Shown: piece after piece, positions 1 to 8,941 of the stretch
Layout of the letters: each line of letters opens with the position of its first letter
Position numbering within the stretch: position 1 is the first letter of the stretch
NCBI RefSeq assembly: GCF_027595985.1
Contig: NC_073302.1
Coordinates: 404,672,503-404,736,502 of the forward strand
Origin: Sorex araneus
Lineage: Eukaryota; Chordata; Mammalia; Eulipotyphla; Soricidae
Reading direction: 5' to 3'
DNA: 64,000 nucleotides
Translations under genes and position numbers: made by a program
The notes under the pieces: model-generated
What the model was told of the DNA's origin: nothing
What the model saw: only the letters and a program-made list of their open reading frames with translations
Databases searched by the model: none

Positions 1-95
1 CCATAAAACTCCCTTGAGTCCTGAGAGGAGTCAACCCTGAAGACAAAACCAGGAGTAAACCTGAGTGCCACTGGGTATGACCCTTAAACTAAATA
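1..95 (+). mobile_element. S1 SINE, 3' half
   Basis: The body and the GTATGACCC end of an S1 element are visible. The 5' half lies outside the window. Confidence 0.6.
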
Positions 96-115
96 TTTTT
101 ATATAGGTGCCAGAG

Positions 116-367
116 TGTACTGGAGCTATAGCACAGCGGGTAGGGCGTTTGCATTGCACATGACCGACCCAGGTTCAATTCCTCCGTCCCTCTCAGAGAA
201 CCCAGCAAGGTACAGAGACTATCTGACCCCCACAGCAGAGCCTGGCAAGCTCCCCGTGGCGTATTCGATATGCCAAAAACAGTAACAACAAGTCTCATGA
301 TGGAGACGTTATTGGTGCCCGCTCAAGCAAATCGATGAACAATGGAACGACAGTGCTACAGTGCTAC
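116..367 (+). mobile_element. S2 SINE, full length, with TSD
   Basis: The tRNA-like head is followed by the S2 body and ends in a tandem tail of 8-nt CAGTGCTA units. An 11-bp TSD, AGGTGCCAGAG, lies at 105-115 and 368-378. The insertion split the start of the S1 element that continues at 368. Confidence 0.85.
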
Positions 368-545
368 AGGTGCCAGAGCAATAATACATTTGCCCTATTA
401 TAAATGGTAGGACACTTTTCTTGCATGTGGCCAACCTGGGTTCAATCCCTGGCACCCCGTGTGATGGAGCACCTCCAGGAGTGATGCCTGAGTGCGATGC
501 CAGGGGTAGGTCCTGAGCACTGCCAGGTGTGGTCCAAACACCAAA
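368..545 (+). mobile_element. S1 SINE, older copy
   Basis: A diverged S1 with head, degenerate B box (GGTTCAATCCC) and a GTGTGGTCCAAAC end. Its first bases are duplicated by the S2 insertion just upstream. Confidence 0.7.
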
Positions 546-558
546 CAAATAACTTTCT
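545..558 (+). repeat. TSD of family-A element (left copy)
   Basis: ACAAATAACTTTCT at 545-558 is repeated exactly at 832-845. It brackets the family-A element, so that element was inserted by target-primed retroposition. Confidence 0.85.
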
Positions 559-831
559 TTCTTTTTGGTTTTTTTTGAAGTAAACAGATTTTATTTAGAA
601 GCCTTTGAGGATAGGAGGAAGGGATAAGAAAGGGAGAGAGAGGTAAGAGTAACGCGTTCAAGAGAGAACTCGGGCTTCTCCAAGGGTGGAGGAAGCCCCT
701 ACACATAACCGAGCTTTTGACACAAAAGTATGGAAGCATGAAAGTACGCATCTCAAGAGGGGAGATGCGGGCGACACATGTGCTCGGCCACGTGGGCGCA
801 AGCAGCACATGGGCTCAGGCAGTATATGCGC
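559..831 (-). mobile_element. Family-A retroposed element, intact copy
   Basis: A unit of about 270 bp. Read on the minus strand it starts GCGCATATACTGCC, contains a pyrimidine-rich stretch, and ends with AATAAAATCTGTTTACTTC followed by an A-rich tail (poly-T near 569-577 on plus). It has an exact 14-bp TSD. The second copy is at 11615-12072. The 3' end resembles the R region of a retroviral LTR (AATAAA about 20 nt before the poly(A) site), but no LTR start, coding frame or tRNA-like promoter is visible. Family name unknown. Confidence 0.75.
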
Positions 832-845
832 ACAAATAACTTTCT

Positions 846-970
846 AATGAAACAATAATCAAAGATATGAAAAGATTTTAACATTAGGCAAATGCAAAGC
901 AAAATTACAATGAGATACCACTTTATATTTATTAGCATACTGATAAAGCTTTAGGTTTTATTTTAAGCAC
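846..970 (+). mobile_element. Ancient L1 fragment (ORF2 3' end region)
   Basis: AATTACAATGAGATACCACTTTA matches the stretch found near the end of ORF2 in mammalian L1. It is heavily decayed and has no coding potential. The matching 3' part resumes at about 1140. Confidence 0.55.
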
Positions 971-1139
971 TGTAGTTTGTAAAACTGTTGCTGAGGCTTC
1001 ATCCGTGAAACATTCCAGCATCACACCCTCCCAGAGTGCCCACTTCCCCCCTCCACTGTCCCAGTGTCTCCCCCCACCCCAACCGCCTCCCGCCCCCATT
1101 CCCCTGGCTTTGCTAAGCTTCCTACTGAAGTCCAGTTCT

Positions 1140-1332
1140 CAGTTTTTAATGGAAAATATGTTGGTGAAGACATTGGAATTTTTACACTTTGCTGGTAGGA
1201 ATGTAAAATAGCTCCAACACTGTGAAAAAAAGAAACAGTTTTATGATTCCACAGAAAAACTGAGCTAAGCACAGAATATCAACAATTTTACTCCCAGGTA
1301 GTATACACCCAAGATAACTAAAAGCAAAAAAT
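1140..1332 (+). mobile_element. Ancient L1 fragment, 3' part
   Basis: The order 'GCTGGTAGGAATGTAAAATAG', 'AACAGTTTTATGATTCC', 'TTTACTCCCAGGTAGTATAC' is the normal order of an old L1 3' end. It belongs with 846-970; the C-rich stretch at about 1020-1110 separates them. Confidence 0.6.
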
Positions 1333-1470
1333 GGGAGAGATAGTTCAAAGAACTGGAGCTCATGCTTTGCATGCAAAAGACACGAATTTATTCCCCGCAC
1401 CCTATAGTCCTCCCTCAGCACTGACAAGAGCACCTCTGAGCACCACTGAGTGTGACCCAAAAAAATTTAA
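1333..1470 (+). mobile_element. S1 SINE, decayed
   Basis: The head is degenerate and the body and GTGTGACCCAAAAAAA end are recognisable. Confidence 0.55.
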
Positions 1471-1483
1471 AAAAGAATTAGGG

Positions 1484-1511
1484 GTCATTGGTGGAACAGA
1501 TGGATAGGACT
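1484..1511 (+). repeat. Left arm of a 28-bp inverted repeat
   Basis: This stretch reappears in reverse complement at 2253-2280 with 27 of 28 bases identical. The similarity stops sharply at both ends of each arm. Confidence 0.8.
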
Positions 1512-1690
1512 CGCTGTGACAATACAGCGAGTAGGGTGTTTGCCTTGCACGCAGTCAATCCAGGTTTGATCCCCAGCATCCCAAATGGTTCCCTGAGCAC
1601 CACCAGGAGTAATTCCTTAGTGCAGATCCAGGAGTAACCCCTGAGCATTGCCGGGTGTGGCCCCAAAGCTAATAAGTAAATAAATAAATT
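1512..1690 (+). mobile_element. S1 SINE
   Basis: Head with GAGTAGGGTGTTTGCCTTGC, B box GGTTTGATCCC, complete body and a tail grown to (AATA)n. It begins directly after the left inverted-repeat arm. Confidence 0.8.
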
Positions 1691-1849
1691 TGTAAAACAA
1701 AAAAATTGTGAGAGATGGGCCATTGAGACAATGGCAGGGGGAGCAGCCAGGCTGGCGAGGGTCTGGGCTCGTGTGCTGAATACATGAGGCCCTGCCGTGA
1801 ACAGGACTGAGTTACAGTACCTCAAGTTATACTGTTTATTTTCTGTTCG

Positions 1850-2008
1850 GGGGGGCCACACCTGGAAGTGCTCAGGAGTTACTCCTGGCTCTGTACTCAG
1901 GAAATACTCCTGATGGTGCTTGAAGAACCACATGGGATGCTGGGGATCTAATTCGGGTCAGCCACATGCAAGGGAAGTGCCCCGCTGTACTGTCACTCTG
2001 GCCTCCAC
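1850..2008 (-). mobile_element. S1 SINE
   Basis: Reverse-strand S1 running from GGGGCCACACCTGG to CACTCTGGCC. It lies in the spacer of the 28-bp inverted repeat. Confidence 0.75.
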
Positions 2009-2009
2009 A

Positions 2010-2252
2010 GTGCCTCAAATTTTTCAAAAATTTAATAAAATGAAAAGAATTGAACATGGGGCCCGTGTCAGCATTGTTGGTTGGCTGTGGTCCTGGTGGC
2101 CTCTCAAGTTGCTGGAGCTAAGAATTTTATTCTGTGAGTCAGTACTTGGAGGACATGTATCTTTCACCAAGAATCTTTCGCTCAGTGGGTTAGAATCCAC
2201 TGATGAAGCTTACCTGAATCAAATACTAGTGACAGTAGAACAATGACACATT
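2010..2252. other. Unassigned single-copy stretch
   Basis: About 240 bp of non-SINE sequence. I see no coding signal and no repeat family I recognise. Confidence 0.4.
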
Positions 2253-2280
2253 AGTCCTATCCATCTGTTCCACCAGTGAC
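2253..2280 (-). repeat. Right arm of a 28-bp inverted repeat
   Basis: Reverse complement of 1484-1511 with one mismatch. Confidence 0.8.
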
Positions 2281-2387
2281 ATTCTGGCACATCTCTGTTC
2301 TGGGGCCCACCATCTCAACCTGGGATGTATAATTCTGAATTTCTTTTACTTTATGGAGTACCCCTAACTCTCTCCTCTGGATATAAG

Positions 2388-2490
2388 TTCTCTCTCTCTT
2401 TTCTCTCTCCTCTCTGTCTGTCTGTCTGTCTCTGTGTCTCTGTCTGTCTGTCTCTCTCTGTCTCTGTCTCTCTTTCTCTGCCTCCCTCTC
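2388..2490. repeat. TCTC/TGTC simple repeat
   Basis: Interrupted CT-rich microsatellite of TCTC and TGTC units. It abuts the tail side of the minus-strand SINE that follows. Confidence 0.85.
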
Positions 2491-2493
2491 ATA

Positions 2494-2630
2494 TCTTTGG
2501 ACCACACTAGCAGGGCTCAGGGATCACTTCCAGCAGCTCTCAGGGAACTATATGCAATGGTTCATCTTGAGTTGGGAATCAGCTGCATGCAAGGCAAGTT
2601 CCTTTACCCTGTGCAATCTCTCTAACCCCC
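2494..2630 (-). mobile_element. S1 SINE, decayed
   Basis: Order GGACCACACTAGCAGGGCTCAGGG through ATGCAAGGCAAGTTCC fits a reverse S1. The simple repeat to its left sits where its tail would be. Confidence 0.6.
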
Positions 2631-2740
2631 ATTTTCTGTCTTCAGTCTCTCTCTTTTTCTCTCTCATTCTCACTCATTTGCTCACTCTTGTTCTATCACT
2701 CTCACACTCACTCTTGCCCTCTCTCCTCCTATGTCCCCTA

Positions 2741-2952
2741 AATAAAACAATTTTACTTCAGGCCAGAGAGCTAGGACAGAGGTTAAGGAACTTGCCTTGC
2801 ATGTGGCTGAAACTGATTCAATCTCTCCCCCTCCTTATATTCTCTGAATAAAACAATTTTACTTTAGGCCAGAGAGAGAAGACAGGGGTTAACGCTCTTA
2901 CCTTGCATGTGGCAGAAATCAATTTTATCCTAGCATTGTATTTATTCCCTTC
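2741..2952 (+). repeat. Tandem duplication, 106-bp period
   Basis: AATAAAACAATTTTACTT followed by an AGGCCAGAGAG SINE head occurs at 2741 and again at 2847. The downstream unit continues into a longer S1 copy (to about 3025). The units have diverged, so the duplication is not recent. Confidence 0.7.
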
Positions 2953-3025
2953 AAGCACCACCAGGGATCACTCCTGAATAGCTAGGAACAACCACTGAGC
3001 TCTGCCAAGTGTGACTTAATCACCC
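2866..3025 (+). mobile_element. S1 SINE, decayed
   Basis: Head GGCCAGAGAG, then CTTACCTTGCATGTGGC and a GTGTGACTT end. The 5' part of this element is what was duplicated at 2760-2828. Confidence 0.6.
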
Positions 3026-3055
3026 CCCCAACATACACATGCAATTTCTTTTAAC

Positions 3056-3057
<2 letters not shown>

Positions 3058-3095
<38 letters not shown>
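3058..3095. repeat. (AC)n microsatellite
   Basis: Uninterrupted CA dinucleotide run. Confidence 0.95.
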
Positions 3096-3098
<3 letters not shown>

Positions 3099-3261
3099 TA
3101 CATGTCATTCTGAGGGAAGGCATCCTTGTTAGCCCTTAACTTTTCCTTCCGGATTCTTATTTTTATTTAGGAATGAATATTAATGGTAACTGCTATTATT
3201 TTGATAATTTATTCTAGAACTGCCCCATTTTTGATCAGGAAGGACATTTTTTTTCCTTGAT

Positions 3262-3434
3262 TTTTTTTTTCTTTTCGGGTCACACCCGGCAATGCACAGG
3301 GGTCACTCCTGGCTCTGCACTCAGGAATTACCTCTGGCGGTGCTCAGGGGACCATATGGGATGCTGGGAATTGAACCTGGGTCGGCCACCGCGTGCAAGG
3401 CAAATGCCCTGCCCACTGTGCTGTTACTCCAGCC
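3262..3434 (-). mobile_element. S1 SINE, full length
   Basis: Clean reverse S1 with poly-T on the left. An imperfect TSD (AGGAAGGACA) lies at about 3237 and 3435. It split an older minus-strand S1 whose rest follows at 3450. Confidence 0.85.
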
Positions 3435-3449
3435 CAGGAAGGACACTTT

Positions 3450-3565
3450 TTGAAGGGAGATACACCTGGCAGTGCTTAGGGTTTATTCCTGGCTCTGCCC
3501 TCAAGAATCACTCCTAGAAGGACTCTGGGAACCATAAAGGGTGCTGCAATTAAACCCAGGTTGGC
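3450..3565 (-). mobile_element. S1 SINE, older fragment
   Basis: Diverged reverse S1 body ending AAACCCAGGTTGGC. It lacks the head. Confidence 0.6.
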
Positions 3566-3574
3566 TTTATTCCA

Positions 3575-3904
3575 ACAATTTTTATTTACAATTTTGTGAA
3601 ATTCAAGGAGATCAAGGACATGAGCTCTTTACGTAAGCCTGTATATATAGGTGTCACCACATCCACAATAAAAAAGAGCTAGAAAGATCTATCCCAAATG
3701 TGAGATGAATAAAAGAAACATTAGTAAAGGAACAACAACTGGTCAAAGACATCAGAACTGACAATTTTGCTTACAGATCTGACTTTAAAAGGGGTGGGGG
3801 TGTTTGGAGGACATGGGTGGAGGGAAGGAGGCTCTCTAGTGATGATGTAATGTTGGAATGATGTATCCAGGAAGAAGTATGGTTAACAGTATTGTAAATC
3901 CTAG
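3575..3904. other. Unassigned AT-rich stretch
   Basis: No gene signal is seen. GTGTTTGGAGGACATGGGTG and a following AACAGTATTGTAAAT hint at a decayed LINE end, but I cannot place it firmly. Confidence 0.3.
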
Positions 3905-4550
3905 TACCTTATTCTTGTTTTTGTTGTTGTTGTTAATTCAATCACCATGATACACAGTTACAAACTTTTTTATGATTCAGTTTGGGTTATTCAATGTTCC
4001 AGCACCTGTCCTTCCACCAGTGTATATTTCCTACCACCACGATGTCCCCAGTTTCCCTCCTACCACCCCCAGCCTCCCTCTATGGCAGATACTTCTCTGT
4101 CTCCTGTCTCTCTGTGTCTGTCTCTCTCTCATTTGCTCTCTCTCTCTCTTATTCTCTCTCTCTTATTCTCTCTCTTATTCTCTCTCTCTCTTTCTCTTTC
4201 CTTTCGGGTATTATGGTTTGCAATGTAGGTACTGAAAGGTTACTGTGTATATCTATCTCCTTTCAGCACTCACGTTCTTGTCCAGAGTGATCATTCCCAA
4301 CTATCATTGTCATTGTTATAGCGGTCCCTTCTCTATCCTAACTGCCCTCCACTCACACCCACCCCCCACACACTTGAGGCAGGCTTCCAACCATTGACCA
4401 GTCCTTTGTTTCCACTGCTCTTGGGTTTTAGTCTCATACTATTTATTTTTTTTTTACATCCCGCAAATAAGTGCAGTCATTTTATGTCTGTCCCTCTTGC
4501 TCTGACTCATTTCACTCAGCATGATCATCTCCATGTCCATCCAAAAATGT
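3905..4550 (-). mobile_element. L1 3' end (reverse strand)
   Basis: Reading minus, the element includes ATGAGTCAGAGCAAGAGGGA, GGACATGGAGATGATCATGC, an AG-rich stretch, and the terminal CATGGTGATTGAATTAAC. It is colinear with the plus-strand L1 end at 9524-10173. It contains the (TC)n run at 4120-4200 and has no intact ORF. Confidence 0.8.
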
Positions 4551-4572
4551 TTTTTTAAAAAAAGAAAGATAA

Positions 4573-4745
4573 GAGGTTGGAGCAATAGTACAGCAAGTCG
4601 GACATTTGCCTTACATGGGACCGACCCAGGTTTGATCCCTGGCATCTCATATGGCCTCCCAAGCACTGCCAGGAGTAATTCCTGAGTGCAGAGCCAGTAG
4701 TAAGCCCTGAACATCACCAGGTGTGACCCAAAAAGCAAAACTAAA
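4573..4745 (+). mobile_element. S1 SINE
   Basis: Complete S1 with GGTTTGATCCCTGGCATC and a GTGTGACCCAAAAAGCAAAA end. It lies directly before the first family-B copy. Confidence 0.8.
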
Positions 4746-4762
4746 TGAAAATTTAAAAAAAT

Positions 4763-5400
4763 AGGCCAAGATGTGACCCCAGTGCCGAACGTGTGGGGTC
4801 TCTCTGCAGCTGCACAAGTATGATTCCAGAGGCCAGCTAAACTACTTTTGGTACCGGCAGCTTCTTGCAGAAATGTCTCCAGACTATGAACTAAGCCGCA
4901 GCTCCATGTCTTCCCAGGAGGGGAAAGGTTTTTCTCTCTCACCATTTCCTTGCTGGGGGCGAAGGGCATGGCGACCGCCAGCTTAGGAGGACCACTAATG
5001 AGAGGTACGAGCTTGCAATGATCCAATTTCTGCCACAAATTTCCCTGGACTTAGTAAAATACAGAAATCCAAAACCTCATATCTCTTCAGACCTCATATT
5101 TCTTCAGGTCTGATTCTAGGGAGGAAAACTCCAAACAATAATAGTTTTTTGTTGAAATATTGAATGTAACCAAAGTAAAGAGAAAGTAAAGTGAAATTTA
5201 TCAGTTACACAGGCGGGGTTGGGGGGCTGGGGAGGCTTGGGGTGGGAGGTATACTGGGTTTTTTTTGGTGGTGGAATATGTGCACTGGTGAAGGGATGGT
5301 TGCTTGAGCATTGTAAAACTGAGACTTATGCCTGAAAGCCTTGTAATTTTCCACATGGTGACTCAATAAAAATTAAAAATAAATAAAAATAAAAATGCCA
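4763..5400 (+). mobile_element. Family-B retroposed element, diverged copy
   Basis: Colinear over its whole length with the better preserved copy at 40310-40943. Shared landmarks are GCAGCTG(C/T)ACAAG, CAGAATGTCTCCAG-like, CCCAGGAGGGGAAAGG, GAAATATTGAATGTAACC and a terminal AATAAA tract. The last 150 bp or so resemble the L1 3' end at about 10010-10165. No clear TSD was found here because both flanks are A-rich. Confidence 0.75.
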
Positions 5401-5446
5401 ACACAAAAATTACTTTAAAAAATAAATTAAATAAAAAGAAAGATAA

Positions 5447-5590
5447 TACAGACTAAGACACTTCCCTTGCATGTGGCTGATTCCAGTTTGATCCCTGGGA
5501 CTGCACATGATCCCCTGAGTACTTTTAGGAATTACCCTAAGCATAGAGCCAGAAGTAAGCCCTGGGTGTGAGTCAAAAAGTGAAACTAAT
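5447..5590 (+). mobile_element. S1 SINE, head-truncated
   Basis: Starts inside the head at TACAGACTAAG and carries the body to GTGAGTCAAAAAG. Confidence 0.6.
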
Positions 5591-5614
5591 TTTTTCACCA
5601 CTAAAAGAAACTTT

Positions 5615-5780
5615 CTAACCATTTACAGTCACTCTCCATTTCCCTAAACTAGCTCAATTTATATCCTTCCCCTTCTGGTCAAACCATATAAGCGCATCAC
5701 CTTTCCTGACTCACTTCTCTCACTTAGCTTAATGCTGAAACATATTTCTGCAAAATCTTGAGCAAGTTATTTAAGTACAA
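5615..5780 (-). mobile_element. Old L1 fragment (reverse)
   Basis: CTGACTCACTTCTCTCACTT AGCTTAATGCTGAAAC is the kind of sequence found in reversed L1 3' regions. Short and diverged. Confidence 0.4.
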
Positions 5781-5794
5781 AACCTGGAACTTTA

Positions 5795-5988
5795 TTATTA
5801 TTATTATTATTATTATTATTTGCTTTCTGGGTCACACCTGACGACGCACAGGGGTTACTCCTGGCTCTGCACTCAGGAATCACTCCTGGCAGTGCTCAGG
5901 GGACCATATGGGATGCTGGGAATCGAACCCGGGTCAACTGCATGCATGGCAAATGCCCTACCTGCTGTGCTATTGCCCCAGCCCCAAC
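5795..5988 (-). mobile_element. S1 SINE with TSD and (TTA)n tail
   Basis: Full reverse S1. A 13-bp TSD, ACCTGGAACTTTA, lies at 5782-5794 and 5989-6001. The A-tail has become a TTA trinucleotide run at about 5796-5820. Confidence 0.9.
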
Positions 5989-6007
5989 ACCTGGAACTTT
6001 AAAACAT

Positions 6008-6163
6008 TCTTTTTTGTTTTGTTTTGTTTTGTTTTGGATCACACCAGGCTGTGCTCAGGGCTTACTCCTGACTCTGCACACAGGGAGGGGCTCAGGGTGC
6101 CAAGGATCGGAGTGGGCCACATTCAAGGCAAATGTCTTACCCACTGGTCTATCTCTTCGACCC
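6008..6163 (-). mobile_element. S1 SINE, diverged
   Basis: (GTTTT)n tail on the left, then a GATCACACCAGGCTGTGCTC body, ending TCTATCTCTTCGACC. Confidence 0.65.
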
Positions 6164-6197
6164 TTTAAAATAATATTAATTTCAAACCTCATAGATC

Positions 6198-6395
6198 GGG
6201 GCTGGATCAATAGAACAGCGGGTAGGGTGTTTACCTTGCACGCGGCCGACCTGGGTTCGATTCCCAACATCCCATAGGGTCCCCTGAGCACCGCTAGGAG
6301 TAATTCCTGAGTGCATGAGCCAGGAGTAACCCCTGTGCATTGCTGAGTGTGACCCAAAAAGCAAAAAAATAAATAAATAAAGATTAAAAAGAACC
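6198..6395 (+). mobile_element. S1 SINE with TSD
   Basis: Complete S1 with an (AAAT)n tail. An 11-bp TSD, CCTCATAGATC, lies at 6187-6197 and 6396-6406. Confidence 0.9.
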
Positions 6396-6484
6396 CCTCA
6401 TAGATCAATGTGGTACTCAAATAGTCAATAAATAGTCACGACAGCATCAGTTGGAAGATACATCTCCTGCCTGTTTGCGAGCTC

Positions 6485-6700
6485 TCTGTATTTGTTCAAC
6501 CAATATTTATCAAAATCTCTTAGCGTAGCAGCCATTATTCAAGATACAGCAGTGAACAAAGCATACAGAATCTCCATGTTCTCATAAAACTTACATCCTC
6601 TGGCTAAAAGACAGAAAAGACACAAAATAAACTTGAACTCTAGGCCGTTTGCTGGATGATGGTAACGTCCGTGGTTAAAAGACAGCAACGTGCTGGGAAG
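6485..6700 (-). mobile_element. L2 fragment (reverse)
   Basis: AACCAATATTTATCAAAATC, GATACAGCAGTGAACAAAGC and ATGTTCTCATAAAACTTACA appear in the order of the reversed L2 3' end. An ancient LINE shared by placentals. Confidence 0.6.
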
Positions 6701-7055
6701 GTTTTCAGGAAAGATTTCATGGGAAAGGGGGCAGAGGGAGCTGTGAGGGGTGTGGGACGCTGCTCAGGGGCAGAGCATGTGCCCGTGTGGGTGAGGCCCT
6801 AGGAGTCCATTTCCAACACTGCAACACACACACACAACACTCACACACAGTGTTGATGCTTATCATGTTTATCTTTTGCTTCTATAAATCAGGAGAGTAA
6901 CTATGCTACCTAGAATATTGTGACTTGATCCGGATTCATGGATTTTTAAAAGAATCAATTATTAATAAACAACTTTCAATACATTAGAAATTTCAGAAAT
7001 GAGAAATTGTAGACCTACTCATTGCTAATTCAGAAATTAAAAATTTTCTCAAGGG

Positions 7056-7222
7056 AGGGGCCAGAGCGATAGCACAGCGGGTAGGGCGTTTGCCTTGCAC
7101 GCGGCCGACCCGGGTTTGATCCCTGGCATCCCATATGGTCCCCCGAGCACCGCCAGGAGTAATTCTTGAGTGCAAAGCCAGGAGTAACCCGAGCATCGCC
7201 AGGTGTGACCCAAAAAGCAAAA
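7056..7222 (+). mobile_element. S1 SINE, near-consensus
   Basis: Near-consensus head, B box GGTTTGATCCC, poly(A) tail. The flanking TTTTCTCAAGGG repeats at about 7044 and 7236. It inserted right in front of an older S1. Confidence 0.85.
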
Positions 7223-7245
7223 AAAAAAAATTTTTTTTTCTCAAG

Positions 7246-7420
7246 GGGCCAGAGCAATAATACAGTGTGTAGGGCATTTGCCTTGCACTCAGCTGACCCA
7301 GGTTCTATCCTCGGCATTTCTTATGGTCCCCCTGAGCACCATCAGGAGTAATTCCTGAGTGCAGAGCCAGGAGGAATGCCTGAGCACTTTTTGGTGTGAC
7401 CCAAAAAAGGAAAAAATATT
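7246..7420 (+). mobile_element. S1 SINE, older copy
   Basis: Diverged S1 (GGTTCTATCCTCGGCATTTC) ending GTGTGACCCAAAAAAGG. Confidence 0.75.
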
Positions 7421-7439
7421 TCCTGGAGGTTTGTCATGA

Positions 7440-7607
7440 TTTTTTTGTTGTTGTTGGTTTTTGTTTGTTTTGGAGCCCAGCAATGCTCAGGACTTTCTCC
7501 TGGTTCTGTACTCAGGGAACACTGCTGGCCGAGATGAGGTGACCATATGGGATGCCAGGGATTGAAACTGGTTCGACTGTAATCAAGGCAAGGCTCTACC
7601 CACAGTT
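7440..7607 (-). mobile_element. S1 SINE, split by a younger S1
   Basis: (GTT)n tail and diverged body. The last few bases of its head continue after the younger insertion (7797-7825). Confidence 0.7.
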
Positions 7608-7796
7608 TTTTTTTTGTTTTTTTTTTTTTTTTGCTTTTTGGGTCAAACCCGGCAATGCACAGGGGTCACTCCTGGCTCATGCACTCAGGAATCACTCCTG
7701 GCGGTGCTCAGGGGACCATATGGGATGCTGGGATTCGAACTCGGGTTGGCTGCGTGCAAGGCAAACGCCCTACCTGCTGTGCTATCGCTCCAGCCC
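7608..7796 (-). mobile_element. S1 SINE with 14-bp TSD
   Basis: Near-consensus reverse S1. Exact TSD CTCTACCCACAGTT at 7594-7607 and 7797-7810. Nested inside an older S1 of the same orientation. Confidence 0.9.
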
Positions 7797-7967
7797 CTCT
7801 ACCCACAGTTCTATCTCTTTAGATACCCTCATGATTTAGAATGGCATTTTAGAAGAAATAGAAAAAGAAACGTAAAAGCATGAATTTAATTTATTCTACA
7901 ATGATTTATTGCTTGCTATATAAATCAGTTACACAAATATCATAATTAAGGAGAGTATCGGATAAAA

Positions 7968-7980
7968 CTGGATACATTCT
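7968..7980 (+). repeat. TSD of the HSPE1 retrocopy
   Basis: CTGGATACATTCT here and at 8535-8547, exactly bracketing the retrocopy. Confidence 0.9.
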
Positions 7981-8534
7981 TTTTTTTTCATTTATATATA
8001 TTTTTATTTAGAAGCATTTATATCAGTACAGTGAAACTAAAAGTTCGAGACTTTTGTCATTAGTTTGGGTATCACTAGTTTATTATAAAAGAGACATGGA
8101 AATTATTTACATGATGAAAGATTTCAGAACTTCAGTGGAATGGGCAGCTTCATGGGATGCCATTTCAATAGTGGTATTTCAATCTACATACTTTCCAAGA
8201 ATGTCACTGTCTCTAAACAAGAAATAATCCTTGTCATCTAGAACCACTTTGGTGCCTCCGTATTCTGGTAGAAGTACTTTATCTCCAACTTTTACACTAA
8301 CTGGTTGAATTTCTCCACCCTTCCCTTTTGAGCCCGACCGAACAGCAACCACCGTGGCTTGCAACACCTTTTCCTTGAGATTTCTCAGGAAGCATAATGT
8401 CTCCTTTGGTTACAGTTTCAGCCGCACTCCTCTCAACTAATACCCGGTCAAAGAGCGGAAGAAATTTTCTAAATGCTTGTCCTGCCATGACGCCGACTGC
8501 CGCACTCCCAAGCTCTGCACTCACGTTGCCGAAC
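7981..8534 (-). pseudogene. HSPE1P: HSPE1 (10-kDa mitochondrial chaperonin) processed pseudogene
   Basis: Intronless copy of the HSP10 mRNA on the minus strand: short 5' leader, start ATG at 8488-8486, stop at 8181-8179, a long 3' UTR with AATAAA motifs, and a poly(A) tail (poly-T at 7981-7988). The encoded 102-residue chaperonin is almost unchanged: it begins MAGQAFRKFLPLFDRVLVER and ends FRDSDILGKYVD. A single extra G after codons for SQGK (about 8367-8372) shifts the frame, so an intact HSP10 cannot be made. Differences from human by memory are TKGD for TKGG, VRSGS for VGSGS and RDSD for RDGD. The 13-bp TSD and tail show L1-type retroposition; the few changes suggest a fairly recent event. 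Confidence 0.95.
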
Positions 8535-8577
8535 CTGGATACATTCTAATCTCTCTAACAATCCAAATAACCTAAAG

Positions 8578-8640
8578 GGGGGACTGGAAGTAATACAGGG
8601 GTTAAGACACTTGCCTTGCATGGGGCTAACCATGATACAA
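8578..8640 (+). mobile_element. S1 SINE head fragment
   Basis: Only the head to about the B box is present (ACTTGCCTTGCATGGGGC). Confidence 0.5.
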
Positions 8641-8734
8641 CTTAGTCCTCTGAGAAAAGAATCAATATATCATATTCATTTTTATCAAGTTATGAGAAAA
8701 TTAAAACAATATCATTAATCCATTTGTATTGGTG

Positions 8735-8904
8735 TTTCTTTTCGTTTTGTTTTGTTTGGGGACCATACTTGGCTGTACTCAGGGCTAAGTCCTCTCTCTA
8801 CACTCAGGTATCACTCCAGGGTACCATATGGGTTGCCAGGAATTAAACCCAGTTCAGCTACATGCAAAGCAAATGCCCTAACCTACCGTACTATCTCCAG
8901 TCCC
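8735..8904 (-). mobile_element. S1 SINE, diverged
   Basis: (TTTTG)n tail, then a reverse S1 body to TACTATCTCCAGTCCC. Confidence 0.7.
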
Positions 8905-8941
8905 ATGTATTCGGATAGTTCTAAGTAGAGTAACTAAATCT

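Noticed and set aside
4454-5038. 194-codon open frame on minus
   Set aside because: It spans the L1 end, an S1 and the family-B copy, and the second B copy does not preserve it.
8179-8488. A functional HSPE1 gene
   Set aside because: It has no introns, a poly(A) tail, a TSD and a frame-shifting insertion, so it is a processed pseudogene.
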